In this document: positions 1-11,961 of the stretch, in pieces
Layout of the letters: the number at the start of each line of letters is the position of its first letter
Numbering within the stretch: the first letter of the stretch is position 1
Source: Phialocephala subalpina
Lineage: Eukaryota; Ascomycota; Leotiomycetes; Helotiales; Mollisiaceae
Assembly: GCA_900073065.1 (NCBI GenBank)
Contig: FJOG01000013.1
Coordinates: 275,227 to 339,226 of the forward strand
Direction of reading: 5' to 3'
DNA: 64,000 nucleotides
Notes under the pieces: generated by a model
What the model was told of the DNA's origin: nothing
Seen by the model: only the letters and a program-made list of their open reading frames with translations
Databases searched by the model: none
Translations under genes and position numbers: made by a program

Positions 1-1259
1 CGATTTTAAGCCGCCTGAGCCTCGACCCCACACTTCGCATAATGGTCTTCTGCTCTATGGAAGGTGTAGGCAAGCAGGATATTGCATTCCCACATCAAAG
101 CGAGATAAAGGTTAATACAGGCGAAGTCAAGGCGAACTTACGTGGTCTGAAGAATAAACCTGGCTCTACCAGGGCTGTCGATATAACCAAGGAGCTGCGT
201 CTCAATCCTGCTCACTATGTGAATACGGTGGAGATGACGTACGCCCTTACTTCCAAGGTAGATGGAAATGTTCCTCCCCCTCTCACAATTTCTTCACCGT
301 CGCGTCTTCCCCTTTGCACCGCATATAAGTATTCGTCGGCTGACTCTATACAGAAATACTACCTCATGCTCTACGTGGTCAAAGCCATACCCGTCACAGA
401 CCTTGTGAAGAAGCTAGAGGCTGGCAAGCGAATTACAGAGAAATCAGTCATTGACGAAAGTAAGGATTTCTTCTAATAGTAGAGAAACCAAGACTAATGC
501 TCTTCCAGTGCTCAACAAAGCCCGCGATGCTGATATCGTGACAACTGCCTCGGTTCTGTCACTCAAATGCCCCCTATCAACCCTGAGAATTGATCTACCA
601 TGTCGGTCAATCGCGTGTAAGCATAATCAGTGCTTTGACGCCACATCGTACCTACAGTTGCAGGAGCAGGGTCCTACGTGGTTATGTCCAATATGCAACA
701 ATCCAGCTCCTTTCGAGTCGTTGGCTGTTGACGAGTATGTCACATGTGGTTGGGCTGCCAAACAATTGCTAATCTGCTAAAAAGATACGTAAAGAACATA
801 CTGAAGAGCACTTCAAAATCAGTCGATCAGGTTACTATACAACCAGATTCAAAGTGGGAGTTACACACCAGAAAAGAACCTGTCAATCCATCTCGGTCTA
901 GTGGTGTGGCGAGCGATTCTGACGACGACCTTATCGAGATTACCAAGTCGGGGGACAGCATCAGGATGAGTGCTCCTCGATCTTTCAAAACACCTGTATC
1001 AATGGCATCCCAACAATCTCGAGAACCTTCAGCCTCTTCTGGACCGCCTCGAGACCCCCCGAATACAGGCTCGACGAGTTCGAAGCGCACAATCTCAGCT
1101 GTCATCGACCTCACATCAAGTGGAGACGAAGACGACGAGCCGATTGCCAGACCTCCAAAGCGGCCGATGACCAATGGTTATGGCACACCGTCGAACGTAC
1201 CAACATACAGGCCGGCACCTATGCCGCCTGTCAACGGTTTGCCTCCTCGTCCGATCTGA
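1..1259 (+). CDS. SIZ/PIAS-type E3 SUMO-protein ligase, 5' end missing
   Basis: This gene should transfer SUMO from the E2 enzyme to nuclear target proteins. The frame is open from the window edge, so the N-terminus (SAP region) lies outside. Predicted exons are <1-257, 354-459, 509-734 and 785-1259. The first part resembles a PINIT domain (DPTLRIMVFC onward, then NPAHYVNTVEMTYALTSK). After it comes a MIZ/SP-RING finger with CPLS, CRSIACKHNQCFD and WLCPICNNPAPF, which are the expected Cys/His zinc ligands. The tail is Ser/Pro-rich and carries a textbook SUMO-interacting motif, VIDLTSSGDEDDE. Intron 1 is 96 bases long, a multiple of three with no stop, so its retention would not break the frame. 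The splice at 459/509 restores the conserved reading DEMLNKARDADIV. The family is clear; the exact orthologue (Siz1, Pli1) is inferred. Confidence 0.9.
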
Positions 1260-2091
1260 TTGAGCCTTTCTTTCCTTTTTCTTTATGCATATCACGATTG
1301 CGGCGCCCTCTGTATGTTAGTTTATGATTCCCAGGGCTTATGAGGCGTTATTCGCAAAGACACTGGCATGGAACGGAGTTACTTGAAGGTGTCTCGGCGA
1401 AGAAGGAACAGTGGAGCTTTTGCTTACCATTTGCTTCGGTTGAGCATAAGATAGCGTGCGAATTGACAGAAGGTCTTCTCGAATTTGCCAAAGGCAAAAT
1501 CGTTGCTTTGGGGAATCATGATGGCTCTGACATTTCGTCAGGTGTCACCGAAGATTTGTCTGCGGACTTTATGTATGTAGAGGAATTATGACTCTTTACA
1601 AACAGGTTTGTATCTCTTTCAGAGGTGAGTGTGATGCAGATTGAGCACAAGAGATTTGTTTTCCGGCCCAGCAGGACTGGGTCTTTGCAACATGTCTGCT
1701 TGGGGAAGAACCTTCCACGGCAGCATATATACCATCCTTGAAAGTTGCTGACGTTGAAACAGTTTTCGACGAGATCAATTCATTGTACACTTGAAGGAGA
1801 ACTTGGGCTTTTCCCTTGACGCTACTTCTCCAGGTCATTCAAGTACAAACCAGCTAAGAGACCTGACGCTCCTCCTATTCCTTCCCGCTTTTGTAAGTCC
1901 GCTCAGAGTTATACCCCCAAGTTATTCCTACTCTTCGTCGTCTCTCTTAACCATGTTCCCGCCGTTTTAACCGAAAGGGCGACGAATCTCGGAAATCTCA
2001 GGCACCCACTATTAGGTTTGTTACTTTATTACAATAAAACAGAACAGCCGACTTACCACCATACTCCCTGGGTGTAGGTGGAAGTGCAGGA
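1260..2091. other. 3' flank and intergenic, no supported gene
   Basis: This stretch follows the SUMO ligase stop. It has short open frames on both strands (for example 1340-1591 +, 83 codons) but no recognisable domain, splice pattern or start context. The first part is probably the ligase 3' UTR. Confidence 0.5.
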
Positions 2092-2715
2092 TCAGACCGA
2101 TAATCCATCCCATCGAGCCATGGTCGAACTATACAACACATCCTCCGAGTCAAAAGTGCGAAGACCCTGAATCCTCCTAGTTTCTACGTCTTCGAGAGTT
2201 GCTGGGCAGTGTGGGTATCTTCTTGTGGCTCTGCAGTGGGCTACTAGTTCGTCCCATTCGGCTTGTCTTCTACGCTCTTCGGAGGGAATTTTTCGGGGTC
2301 GGCGGGAGGTGGAAGCAGAACGGCATTTTCGATGATCGAGTTGTGGTGCTGAGAGAAAATGTTCGGTGCTGCAATCGTGGGGTTTGGTTTGGGGCTGTCT
2401 GGTTTTGATAACGTGTGAGATGACACAGCTGGGTCTTGGATAGAGAATGTTGCTGGTAGGAGATGAATTGATGTTGGAGTATTTGGATGCTGGGAAGTGG
2501 TGGAGATGGGAGTGAAACGTTGAAATGGAAGGTGGTGATGTAGGTTGGGAAGGAAGGAGGACTCTGGTACTCTTTCCTTGTAAGTTACGATCGCTGTATC
2601 TCAACTCACAGTAGGCACTCTCATATAGTCTTGTCCGAGTTTCGTTGCTTGATCTTTGGTAAGGTGTCCCATCTCTGCTGGGGCACTCTGAATCTCTACC
2701 GCGATGTCGGGTCAA
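2092..2715 (-). CDS. Doubtful hypothetical protein, 207 codons
   Basis: This is a single open frame with an ATG start that I do not recognise. The last ~65 codons, from about KIPSEERRRQAEWDELV, are rich in Arg/Glu and look the most protein-like. The middle is Ser/Pro/His-rich, and a second frame across 2244-2426 is also open, so an intron or chance low-complexity sequence is possible. No domain, signal peptide or membrane segment is visible. It lies tail-to-tail with the SUMO ligase. Confidence 0.3.
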   Translation of the reverse strand: MTRHRGRDSECPSRDGTPYQRSSNETRTRLYESAYCELRYSDRNLQGKSTRVLLPSQPTSPPSISTFHSHLHHFPASKYSNINSSPTSNILYPRPSCVISHVIKTRQPQTKPHDCSTEHFLSAPQLDHRKCRSASTSRRPRKIPSEERRRQAEWDELVAHCRATRRYPHCPATLEDVETRRIQGLRTFDSEDVLYSSTMARWDGLSV

Positions 2716-3723
2716 TCTGCCTACGATGCCCTCTCTAGCCTAGAGAGCAGGATGGTAGACGTCTGCCGGTAGGATAGCCTTCTGCTCCTCATTTAGCTAT
2801 CTGGAAAAGGTATTTTGATGCAAACGTCCCTTGGATGATACTACCATGGACGGCAATAGCAGTAAAAATTGATGCTAATGATGCTCAGGTCACCGCGACA
2901 GAGTTCCTACGATCCACACCTTTCGCATACATTTCAACGCTGTCTCAGGGGCTTCGGGCCATTCCGAAAGTATCCAGACGTATACAGGACGTTGTCACAA
3001 GGGGTGAGACATGCAGCAGGCCCAGGAACAATCACGTCGCATTTGAGCGCTGGTAGTCACGGAGGTGGTGATAATGGGAGAAAGCGTGGTCTGCGACCGA
3101 AAAAGGGGCCTACAAGACGGAAGGGAAAGGGACAAGAGAGCAGATAGGGGAAGACAAGATACAGGAGGAGGAGATTGGGTGTGGGAGGCAACAAGACGCC
3201 AGGGTCACAGGTTTCTACCGTCAATCTTCATACTCTGTACACACTTACCATAGCCTCGGTATCGTGAAATAAATACCATATTCTAGTCCTCAATGATACA
3301 TGTCTCCTTTATGCCATTACTTAGTCCGCCGTAATAGCTACGTTTCTTGCTGCCCCTCGATTTGTCCCACTGTCTACAACCCAACAGCATTACAGGCGCC
3401 TGTCAACAAGTCACAACAGCTATTCACAAGCACTTCACGAGTTTCAAAAGTTTCCAGCATGTGTATCTATGATATTCAAGATGATTAAAAGTCACTAGAG
3501 GTCACCTATGGAGCCCAGCGTCAAATCCCAAAAGTATGTAGAAGAGAGAGATTTGATTTGGAGACTTATATTGTGACGCTAATTGCGGCAGCGCCCGGCA
3601 GCCTACAGAACGCCCCGAGCCGCACCTGCATGAAGCCCCGCAGAAAGCTCCGTTGACATGGATAATAAGCGATGAGAGCCTCAATTACCTTGAATTCATC
3701 CCTGAGATCAGATATATGACCCG

Positions 3724-3756
3724 TTTTTATTTTATTTTATTTTATTTTTATTTTTA
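3724..3756. repeat. TTTTA-type AT-rich simple repeat
   Basis: Four to five imperfect copies of TTTTA/TTTTTA in tandem inside intergenic DNA. Confidence 0.85.
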
Positions 3757-4200
3757 AATTGTTCATCAACCATTGTGATGTGTTCCATATTCTGTAGCGA
3801 TACGGTGAAATTCGTCAGGTGTTCTTAGGGTAGTTCGCATATTTTCATTGGCTGCGCTAAAAACGTGAGTGATCTGGAAGCCCATCTAGCGGTCCTTGGA
3901 AGTACTTATACCTCCTCTTTGCCCCCAACTTCTCTTCCTCCTCACAACATTCTCCAGTCTCTTTGCATCTTCAATACCCTCCACCACCCTCGATACCCAC
4001 CACACTCGATGCCCCGCATTTCCTTCGGTACCCTCTACCACCTTCAACCCTCATGAACCATCAACACCCTTTACCATAAACACCTCAATATCGCCACACC
4101 ACATCGCTCACCCTCGTCGCCGCCAAAGCCCAACCACCTTCGACCTTCGACAAAGTCCGACAGGCGATGAAGACTCTAAACTACGACCCGTCTGCTCAAT

Positions 4201-4430
4201 GACGACCCAAACTTGGCGCTGGCCTGGAGTGCGAGAACTCTGGGGGACCGACAGTTGTTGAAGTCCATAAACTAATGAACCGTGATCCAGACACGACCCA
4301 ACACTGGACGCTGGCCTGGGGCGCGAGAGTCCCTGGGCGTCGATCACAGGACGTTAAACTGTGCGTCGATCCCAAGACGTTAAACAGCCAACCTCTGGGC
4401 GTCTTCCCATGGACGTTAAACTGGGGGTCA
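4201..4430. repeat. Degenerate local direct repeats
   Basis: A ~45-base block at 4201-4245 (CGACCCAAACTTGGCGCTGG..) recurs imperfectly at 4292-4336 (CGACCCAACACTGGACGCTGG..). Downstream, ACGTTAAAC recurs at about 4351, 4376 and 4412, and CTGGGCGTC at 4333 and 4395. This looks like an eroded tandem array. No coding role is apparent. Confidence 0.65.
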
Positions 4431-4578
4431 CGTTCTCCACAACCTCGGCAAGCTGTCTACTCATGACATTAACTGGGCATCTCTCTGAGATGATACAAGG
4501 TGAGTTGGTTGCGAGTTTCGTACCTTGCAAGCATGCCCGCTGGCTGCGACTTGATTCTCTTTCTCTCTGCTATTTCTC

Positions 4579-4642
<64 letters not shown>
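4579..4642. repeat. (TGTC)n microsatellite
   Basis: About fifteen tandem TGTC units with one TGTT interruption, flanked by CT-rich sequence. It creates artificial CLSV and DRQT repeat proteins in the reading frames of either strand. Confidence 0.95.
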
Positions 4643-4648
<6 letters not shown>

Positions 4649-6922
4649 CCCGTGACTTTCTCGTCAATTCTCTGGATGGTGATGTGAAAGCTCTTCGCTG
4701 GTGTTGTGATATGTGCGTTTGGAGCGTTGGACATGCGAGATTGCGACGCTTTCAGCGTGGTGCTTTCAGGGCGGCGGGGATGTTTGTAGATACAGCGCCT
4801 TCAGGCTTTCGAAAGCCTAACTTGGTAGGCATGTTGGGGTGTTCTTGCCCCGATCCCAATTCTCTGCCATTCTCGCTACGAATCAGCTTGCTCCTGCTGT
4901 CTTGAATGATTTCGTACCTGCTACCTAGAACTTTCGGATCCTTCATCTGTCGCAATCATCTCGAGGTGTTCGCGCGATGTTCTTTCATCCAGTCGTGGTG
5001 GGATGTGCTTGGGTCAATGCATCGCCAATTTTCTTGTCTCGTTGCCGACTCCTCTATTCGAATGATCTGCGACATCGGCGACATCTGCGGCATTTGTCAC
5101 CTAGAGATAAGAAGACTCGAGCTCAGCGGCAGTAAGTCATGACAAATCGAAGCAGGCTGGACAGGAGGAGAACATCTTATAATGCGTATGGCTAGGTATA
5201 GCACACACACTCTGCACTTGGTCTTTATTTGGTAACAAGATCAACAAGGTATGTACTCACTCCCACAACGATGCTTCGCGGCTCTAGTTTGAAAGACGGC
5301 AGGCAATTCAAGGTGAACAAGAGGATAGTAGAGAGAGACGAGCGGAGAACATGGATAGAGAGGAGACATTTGTGACTCGTCTTATTGAATGATAACGAGC
5401 CATCAGACGCAAAACACGAACAGAAGCCAGATGAAACCCTCGAAGATTAGATAATACAGAGATAATACAAGCTTATCAATTTCCTCGGGAACGAGGGCAA
5501 AATGAATCCAAAGAGGCATCGGGGCAAAAGGTGGAGATAGGATTTGCAGATACCAGCATCGGTATCTATTGCAAGCTCCTCCATGTCTATAATCCTCGAC
5601 TTACTGGTCAACATCGCACCAGATCAGTAGCTGCACTTTCAGCATGCCAGGCTCATCAATTTGTGGGAGAATCGCCAACGTTCTGGGCGAGCGGTACCAA
5701 GGGTCGCTGGATGTACTGTACCCCCGTCTATTTTGACAATCCTATTAGAAGACAAACTTCCATTCTCTATAACAGAGTCAGTACTGTCACCTCAGAAAGT
5801 CAAATCTCATTCTGCGTCCCAGAATCAGCCACTCTGCTTTGCAAACGTCCTGAAAACTGAGTTCAGGCTCATTATAGCCCTGCCACAGTGCGTGAAGTAG
5901 CAAGTGAATGCGCTGGGGGATTTTTTAATTGTCCCACTTTCTCTGGGAGATCATCAGCCGCACAAGTCAGCATCTTGGAGTTTGGGATATGAACGATAAA
6001 TGTATACTTGGTTCCCAGAGAATGCGGTTCGATTCTGGGATTTATTGTGGGGATCTGTCGTTGTTCTGTAAATATACTTTGCGGAAGGTTAATTTAATGT
6101 TGCTATAAAGGGTAGAAACAGGAATGCAGAAGTCGAATCTTGGTAATGGATTCTTGATTTTCTACTCTCATCTAAAACATCCCACGCCTCGCCTCGGTAT
6201 TACTTCCCTTACCTACCGTACTGTAAATATAAACCAAAAATGGGTATGCCATTCTGCGGTGTACTATATGGTTCCGGGTTACTTTGGGGTCTGAAGAGAA
6301 GGCTAAAATATCTATCAGATGCAATATTATCAGACTTAGAGGAGTCTTCTTTGACAGATTTGTATCGGTTTGGCTTGCTTATTGTGCTAGCAGGAAAGTT
6401 GAGGGTCGAATGGAGAATCTTGTGTAAGTAGATGGAGAGTTCGATTGTGGATCGATGCAGCTGTTCGGATGCCAATAGTTGAGCAGGGCAGTGGCCCCAG
6501 CCGGCACTTTTTATTGAATGGAACAGCCTCGTTTGATGTGCACTTCTGGAGCTCGAGTAACTATGTTCGAAGCCGTCAGTCAAGTGCTATGAACAATCTG
6601 CGTCTCCGTCCGGACAACTCGGGAGTGCAACGTGTGTACCGTGTTTGAAAGCTATACTAGTGTCAGCAAAAATGATTGCATGCATGCCCAGTATTAGGTA
6701 TCCACAGATTAATCAAGTCGACAGGAACTTCTGGACTAGTATTTGAATATGTTCAAATTTTCGAGAATCGAGTCCAACGAGAGCTCGAATGCGGGTTTTC
6801 GAGATTTGATATGCCAATAAATCCTGCTCCTTGTACGATAGTGTAGTTTCTGCTGCGCAGTGCATCGAGGAGGAAGGCAGGGTGAGATTGAGAGTCGTCG
6901 AATGAAGTGGGAGCTGTTTTAA

Positions 6923-7357
6923 TCATCGAAGACTGCTGGCATATCGAGGTTGCGGGGAACGACCGAATCCTGGTTCAGTTGCCTGTCGGAACCGCTCCGT
7001 ATCACCCAATCCTCCACTTACGCCAACATATAGTAGATAATATATCCAAAGCGAGCCGCCTTTTCCCAGTCCGCCATCTCGTCGCACACAGCCAAAGGCA
7101 ATCGAAGGGAAAGGTGATGCACGTCGGTACAATAGGTTGCCAAGGTCAATTTCCGGTATCTTGCTCTCAGCGGTATGCAAGGCTTCTCGAGGAGTGATAC
7201 ACATCGGGCGTGATGAGAAGACAGATCTCGAGGCCAGTATATCTGAAGTGTTGTAATCTACGGCGCCACTCCTGAGGAATTCGCAAACGTACAATAAATG
7301 GCGAAAGATGGCGGACATGGTGAGAGGAGCTTGTCCGGTGGCACGCATTTGCAGCAA
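6923..7357 (-). CDS. Possible spliced hypothetical gene, model uncertain
   Basis: Upstream on the minus strand (7380-7600) is a C/A/T-rich leader typical of fungal 5' UTRs. It leads into ATGCGTGCCACCGG and a second in-frame ATG. A GTACGT donor follows the HLL codons. In a second frame, a fragment reading DEMADWEKAARFGYIIYY, followed by a GTAAGT-like donor, looks protein-like. I cannot assign a family or a reliable exon structure; the uninterrupted 144-codon frame may include intron sequence. It could also be non-coding. Confidence 0.3.
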   Translation of the reverse strand: MLQMRATGQAPLTMSAIFRHLLYVCEFLRSGAVDYNTSDILASRSVFSSRPMCITPREALHTAESKIPEIDLGNLLYRRASPFPSIAFGCVRRDGGLGKGGSLWIYYLLYVGVSGGLGDTERFRQATEPGFGRSPQPRYASSLR

Positions 7358-8530
7358 TTGCTAACGAGCGAAAAGTGTGTAAATTGATGAATAGTGAGGT
7401 TGATCTGAGGCTTGTGTGATGAGGTTGAAGATGCTCGATGACGCGACGCGCCGCGACTTTATGGAACCGAGGTCTTGGGTCCGAAGACGACGACCATGCT
7501 CTTCACCGTCACACAACAGCAGGCCCCAAGTCATTCAATTCATAGATATGAAAAGATCTGAGGTTCCCTGTAATTCGTAGGCAGATAAGAACGCCCCTTT
7601 TCCAGAATCTCTCACCGAATGAGCCAAGGTACGTTACAATGCGTCTTCAATTCTAGCTTGCATTTAGAAAGTTGATCCAGAATGTCCCAGGGGCTTTGGG
7701 ACATTTGTATCCGTTTTCTGCGAGCTTTCGACCTGGGACTTTCAGAGATTGTGATGTGCCTAGGTGGTTTCCAAGTGGAAACATTCCCCCTTTCTCTTTG
7801 GCCCTGACAGCGATAACCAGTGGAAATCACGTTGTGAAGGCAAGAAAGATAGCCAGGGTGGGGAAATATCCACAGATTTAAACTACTCAATCTTTGATGC
7901 AAATATCTCTCAAGAAGAAGCGGCAACGGTGTCATTGCGACTTCATGAACTGCTAGAGAGGTTTCCGATCTAGATTGCAGTCGTCAAACATGGCATTTCC
8001 CGGAAACTCCTCTGCACGTTGTTTGTCAAATGCTTGCTCGAGGGTGGGTGAGGATTGGCTGGTGTCACTCCACTCAAAAAAACGATTGGGGATGCAAAGT
8101 CGGGATATCGTACAGTCCGATAAAGGTTGCCTGAAAGCTAGAGAGAATACCAATGACGGTCTTGAGGTATTACAAACAGTTGTTAAACCTCTGTTGGTGC
8201 GGGAGGATGTGGCGATACTTCCACCTCATCGTATGTTCAAGTTTTAAAGTCGACAAATATTTACAGACATAGGTGAGTGAGATTCACTATTCTAAAGTAG
8301 ACGAATCATCTCACATCTTGATATTGAAGTCGCTCAAACCCCCTTAGACGCCGACGGCACACAGTTCAGCAAATGGATCGAGCCGTCGACCTTATGTAAT
8401 TGGGTTTGATCACGATAGCGGTAGACGCAAAATTCCATTCCGACGCCGTGTATGTAACACAGTCCTTGAAAGACAAATACTACCAGTAGGAGCTTCTGGG
8501 CGGGCATGGAACGATCAGCGAAAGGAACCC

Positions 8531-11500
8531 ATGATACGACATGCATCCACTCTTCAGTACCAAGAAATGTACATTGAAGACTGGCCACCAACTGTTCACT
8601 TTGCCCAGCGAGAAGATCTGACGCAACGTGCGACATACGATTATGGGATCTGGCGGTCTACCACCGATCTCAATCACGAAAGGGGCGACCGGAGGTTTTG
8701 TTCGTACATCGATCGAGAATACATGGTTGGAAACGGAGAATATTCGCTCAGCATGGAAGGTGGGAGTCTCTACGCTTTTCTGATGAAGTGCCAACCGGTG
8801 GAGCAAAGGCCGTAGATATGGCTGGGATACGCCAAGAACCTGTCGTCTGTGGATGTACCGAGACCTGATTACCTACAAAAGACACTTGAACCGAAAGGAG
8901 GACGCCAGAGCTTACAACCCACGGTCGCCAGGCCCGGGCACTCTAGAGTGATGGACAATCTTCTTGCCCTCATTGGAGCTGAATTGGACATGCTAAAGCC
9001 GAAGTTATCAGCTACGCAACGGGCAAGAGAATGAGCCAAAGAGATCATCGCCGTCAAAGCCTCGCGAGGGACTCTGTGACAGAGCTCGATCTTACTTTTA
9101 CGGACATCTACGCTACTTCGAGAAACACCGAGCCTCGATTTAAAATCTCTCAAGGGAATAGAAGAGATCCTTTCTCTATGAGTGTGAAGTCTCGAATGCC
9201 ATTTGTATTAGTAGATGGACGAGCACACGTTCATCATATCTTGAACATAGGGCCAATGGCCCTGTACCTGAACCTTCTTGCTGGCATCTTCGCTCCGAAT
9301 GAAGCAGAACGTGAGGAGTTGTTGAGAAGAGCAAACCATTTGTGTCTGGTTGCGGGACAGACGCCACAAGCCAAAGAAGACCGACTAAATACGAAATAGA
9401 AGCAAGAGGTGTATAACGACTTGCGTCGGGAATGGCAAACGGGAATTGCTACAACACAAGGCAGCCTGAACATTAAGAGCCCATGGACATATCTCGGTGA
9501 AAAAGACACAGCGGAACGCAATCCGATGTGAAGATGCGTGATATTGCAGCGGGATGTGGTGCGCATTGAGAGGGTCCTGAGGGAACTGGACCCAAATGGC
9601 GTGATCCCGAGAGTTGGTGCAATGGGTGCCATGGTTCTTCGAAGGAGGGCCAACACCGAGGCTTGTCACATGGAGGGTCCTATTCGCAGTCTTCGAGGAT
9701 AGGGTAGAGATGATGGAAGACGAGCGCGATGAGCATTACGAGACAAAATACCCAATCCCAGTGTTGGTCGTGGTTTGGTGTCGACAGATGATGGAAATGA
9801 GAAGAGGCAATAAGAAGGAGCGACCTCTTCTTAATTTGCCGATATCACTGTACGACAACCATCCTCTGAAGATGTCTATCGGCCATAAATCACATGGCCT
9901 TGCTATGGTGACTGGTTGCTTGATAGAGTCCGGGTGTTTCCAGAGCCTGAGCGATTCGATTTCTCTCGGACAAACTTGGAGTTTACGCCTTGGAATGTGA
10001 ACGTGGGCCGTGGGGCTTGGGACGCAGATGTGGAAGTTTTGGGAGCTCAGTTCCGAAAATTCCTCCGCGCTTCGACGCCGGGGTGGAGTTGTCCACTTGA
10101 GCCGGTACCGCCATTGCCACCGTCACTCGAAAGCGAGAAGCCGCAGTCACAGTCGCAGAAGGGGTAAAAGTTGGCACGAATGTTGATGACGGATCTCTCG
10201 ATGAAGCCGAGGAATTTATCACGAGAGTAGGAGAGGCTCTGAGAGAGAACTGTATAGATGATGAGTTCAAGGAATTTGTGCAACGGCTAGGAAGAGAGTT
10301 TAATAGAACCAGCTACAAGCACATGGTAAGTCTAAGGTGGCTCACATTTGAACGAATCATTCCAGCTGACACCGACTTAAGAAGCGGAGGAATCGAAGTT
10401 CGAGGTAGAGTCTGTTGTAGCTTTCGCGGGAACATGCTGACTTTGGCAAATCCACGAGAGACCGCAACCCCGAATCCTCGAGAAGTCCTCCCTCCAGTGA
10501 ACCAAGCTGCCCCTGTAGAAGGATAGACGAGAAGCCGAATGCCATCGAACCTGCCAAACGCCGGTAGCACTTGCTATTTGTCCACTGCAATTCAAGCCCT
10601 CTACCACATCCTAGAGCTACCAGATCTTTTGAGCGAAAAGAGGATTTTATTCAAGCTACGAGTAGGAAAAGGGAATTCAATGGGCGTAACGAAGAAGTTC
10701 TCTAAGTACAGAATCACAATCACCGCCATCCAAAAGATATTTCAAAGCTTGTCAGGGGGGCGAACCGAGACTCGAGACAAAGATGATGCGAGACTTGACG
10801 GTTCGTAATTTCACAGTCTGTGCTAACATGGGGAGTCGCTAACCCTAAGTAGAGCTCTATAATGAGCCCAGATACCGACTTCGGATACTATACAGCAGAT
10901 AGCAGCGAAGCTTTCCATTACATCCTAAATCTGCTCAACATTATGGGAGATTCGTCGCCTGCCTAGACCGGGGTTGCACCCATCCAATTCATTGCCGGCT
11001 GCTTTCGATGCCTGCGTCTCAAACAGGACTGAACTACCACGAGCTGACACAAATAGTGCCTCATATTGGACCACCTTCGTTTCGGAGGGTAACGAGTCAT
11101 TGTGTACAGATACGCTCGTAATGCAGATTTTACTGGAATTGGAATGCCCAGACCAGCAGTGGGTTGTTTTTGGCAGACAGCTTTGTACTGAAATACTGTT
11201 CGTGCTAAACATCCAGCCTCAAAGGGTGGAACCGCAATCAATCCAATCGCTGTTGGAGTATGTCATGACAGTACGTCTGGCAGAGGGTGCAAGATGCCCG
11301 CTATGTGGCCAGGACCATTATCCATTATGATGATTTGGAAGGTGCTGGCTCTGGGAATCTCGAGAGGAAGAGCACGAGCCGGGATGAGAGATGTGACTCC
11401 AGTTCACTGCGACCTCAAGTTGGATCTGGGGAAGTGGACAGATGGAGGCCGCGAGTTACTGTTCGCTGTAACGTCGGGCCACAGCTTGAGATTTGGACAG

Positions 11501-11961
11501 TCCAGATTCTACAAACCGAAGGCTATGATTAGCTACAACGATAGCAAGGTGTTTTGAGATGCATTGCCTCCTTTCCCTCTTTGTTTTAACATTTATGTTG
11601 CTAATGGCTGATAGAAACATTACCGATCCTATGTTAGAATTACGATTGATGGAACGTAAAGGTCGTGGAATTCGATGACTTGGACAACTATACCAAGGTC
11701 AGGTCATTTGAGGATGCCTACAGGGATAACTTCGTCCATTACGTGGCAGTGTACGAGCAAGAGAAGTCAGACCGAACTACACAGCAAATAGATGATAGAA
11801 GTGGTGACAATGAGAGAAAAACAAGTAATGGTGAGGGAGAAGCAAGTGATGATGAGGGAGAAAGAAGCGGCAATGCAACAATTTTTGAATTTTCTAAAGA
11901 GGGTGAAGCAGCTAGACGTGCCCTCGAGAATGTTCGTGACCAGGAACGGCACCTGAAGTAA
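8531..11961 (+). pseudogene. Broken ubiquitin-specific protease (USP, peptidase C19)-like gene
   Basis: This region appears to derive from a large deubiquitinase gene. The clearest landmark is the Cys box at about 10545-10610, reading LPNAGSTCYLSTAIQALYHI. The EGARCPLCG segment near 11285-11315 resembles the USP finger region. The C-terminal core near 11400-11557 reads CDLKLDLGKWTDGG..GHSLRFGQSRF..ISYNDSKV. Fragments continue at 11665-11961. Coding-like pieces upstream (8531-8815, 8849-9034, 9031-9399, 9614-10167) fall in changing frames. In-frame stops occur at 9397-9399 (TAG) and 10524-10526 (TAG), the latter just before the Cys box. The usual GHY of the His box seems to be GQS here, which would remove a catalytic residue. 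Traces may extend upstream to ~7.7 kb. Family assignment is good for the core; the upstream extent is inferred. Confidence 0.65.

Larger units (their letters stand above)
2716..6922. other. Gene-poor stretch with simple repeats
   Basis: About 4.2 kb without a supportable gene. Open frames are short, overlap on both strands and carry no domain. CT-rich tracts near 3900-4100 resemble fungal promoter or 5' UTR sequence on the + strand, but no convincing coding exon follows. It holds a TTTTA tract, a degenerate repeat patch and a TGTC microsatellite, listed separately. Confidence 0.5.

Noticed and set aside
4361..4687. CLSV/DRQT repeat proteins on both strands
   Set aside because: Produced by the TGTC microsatellite read in different frames.
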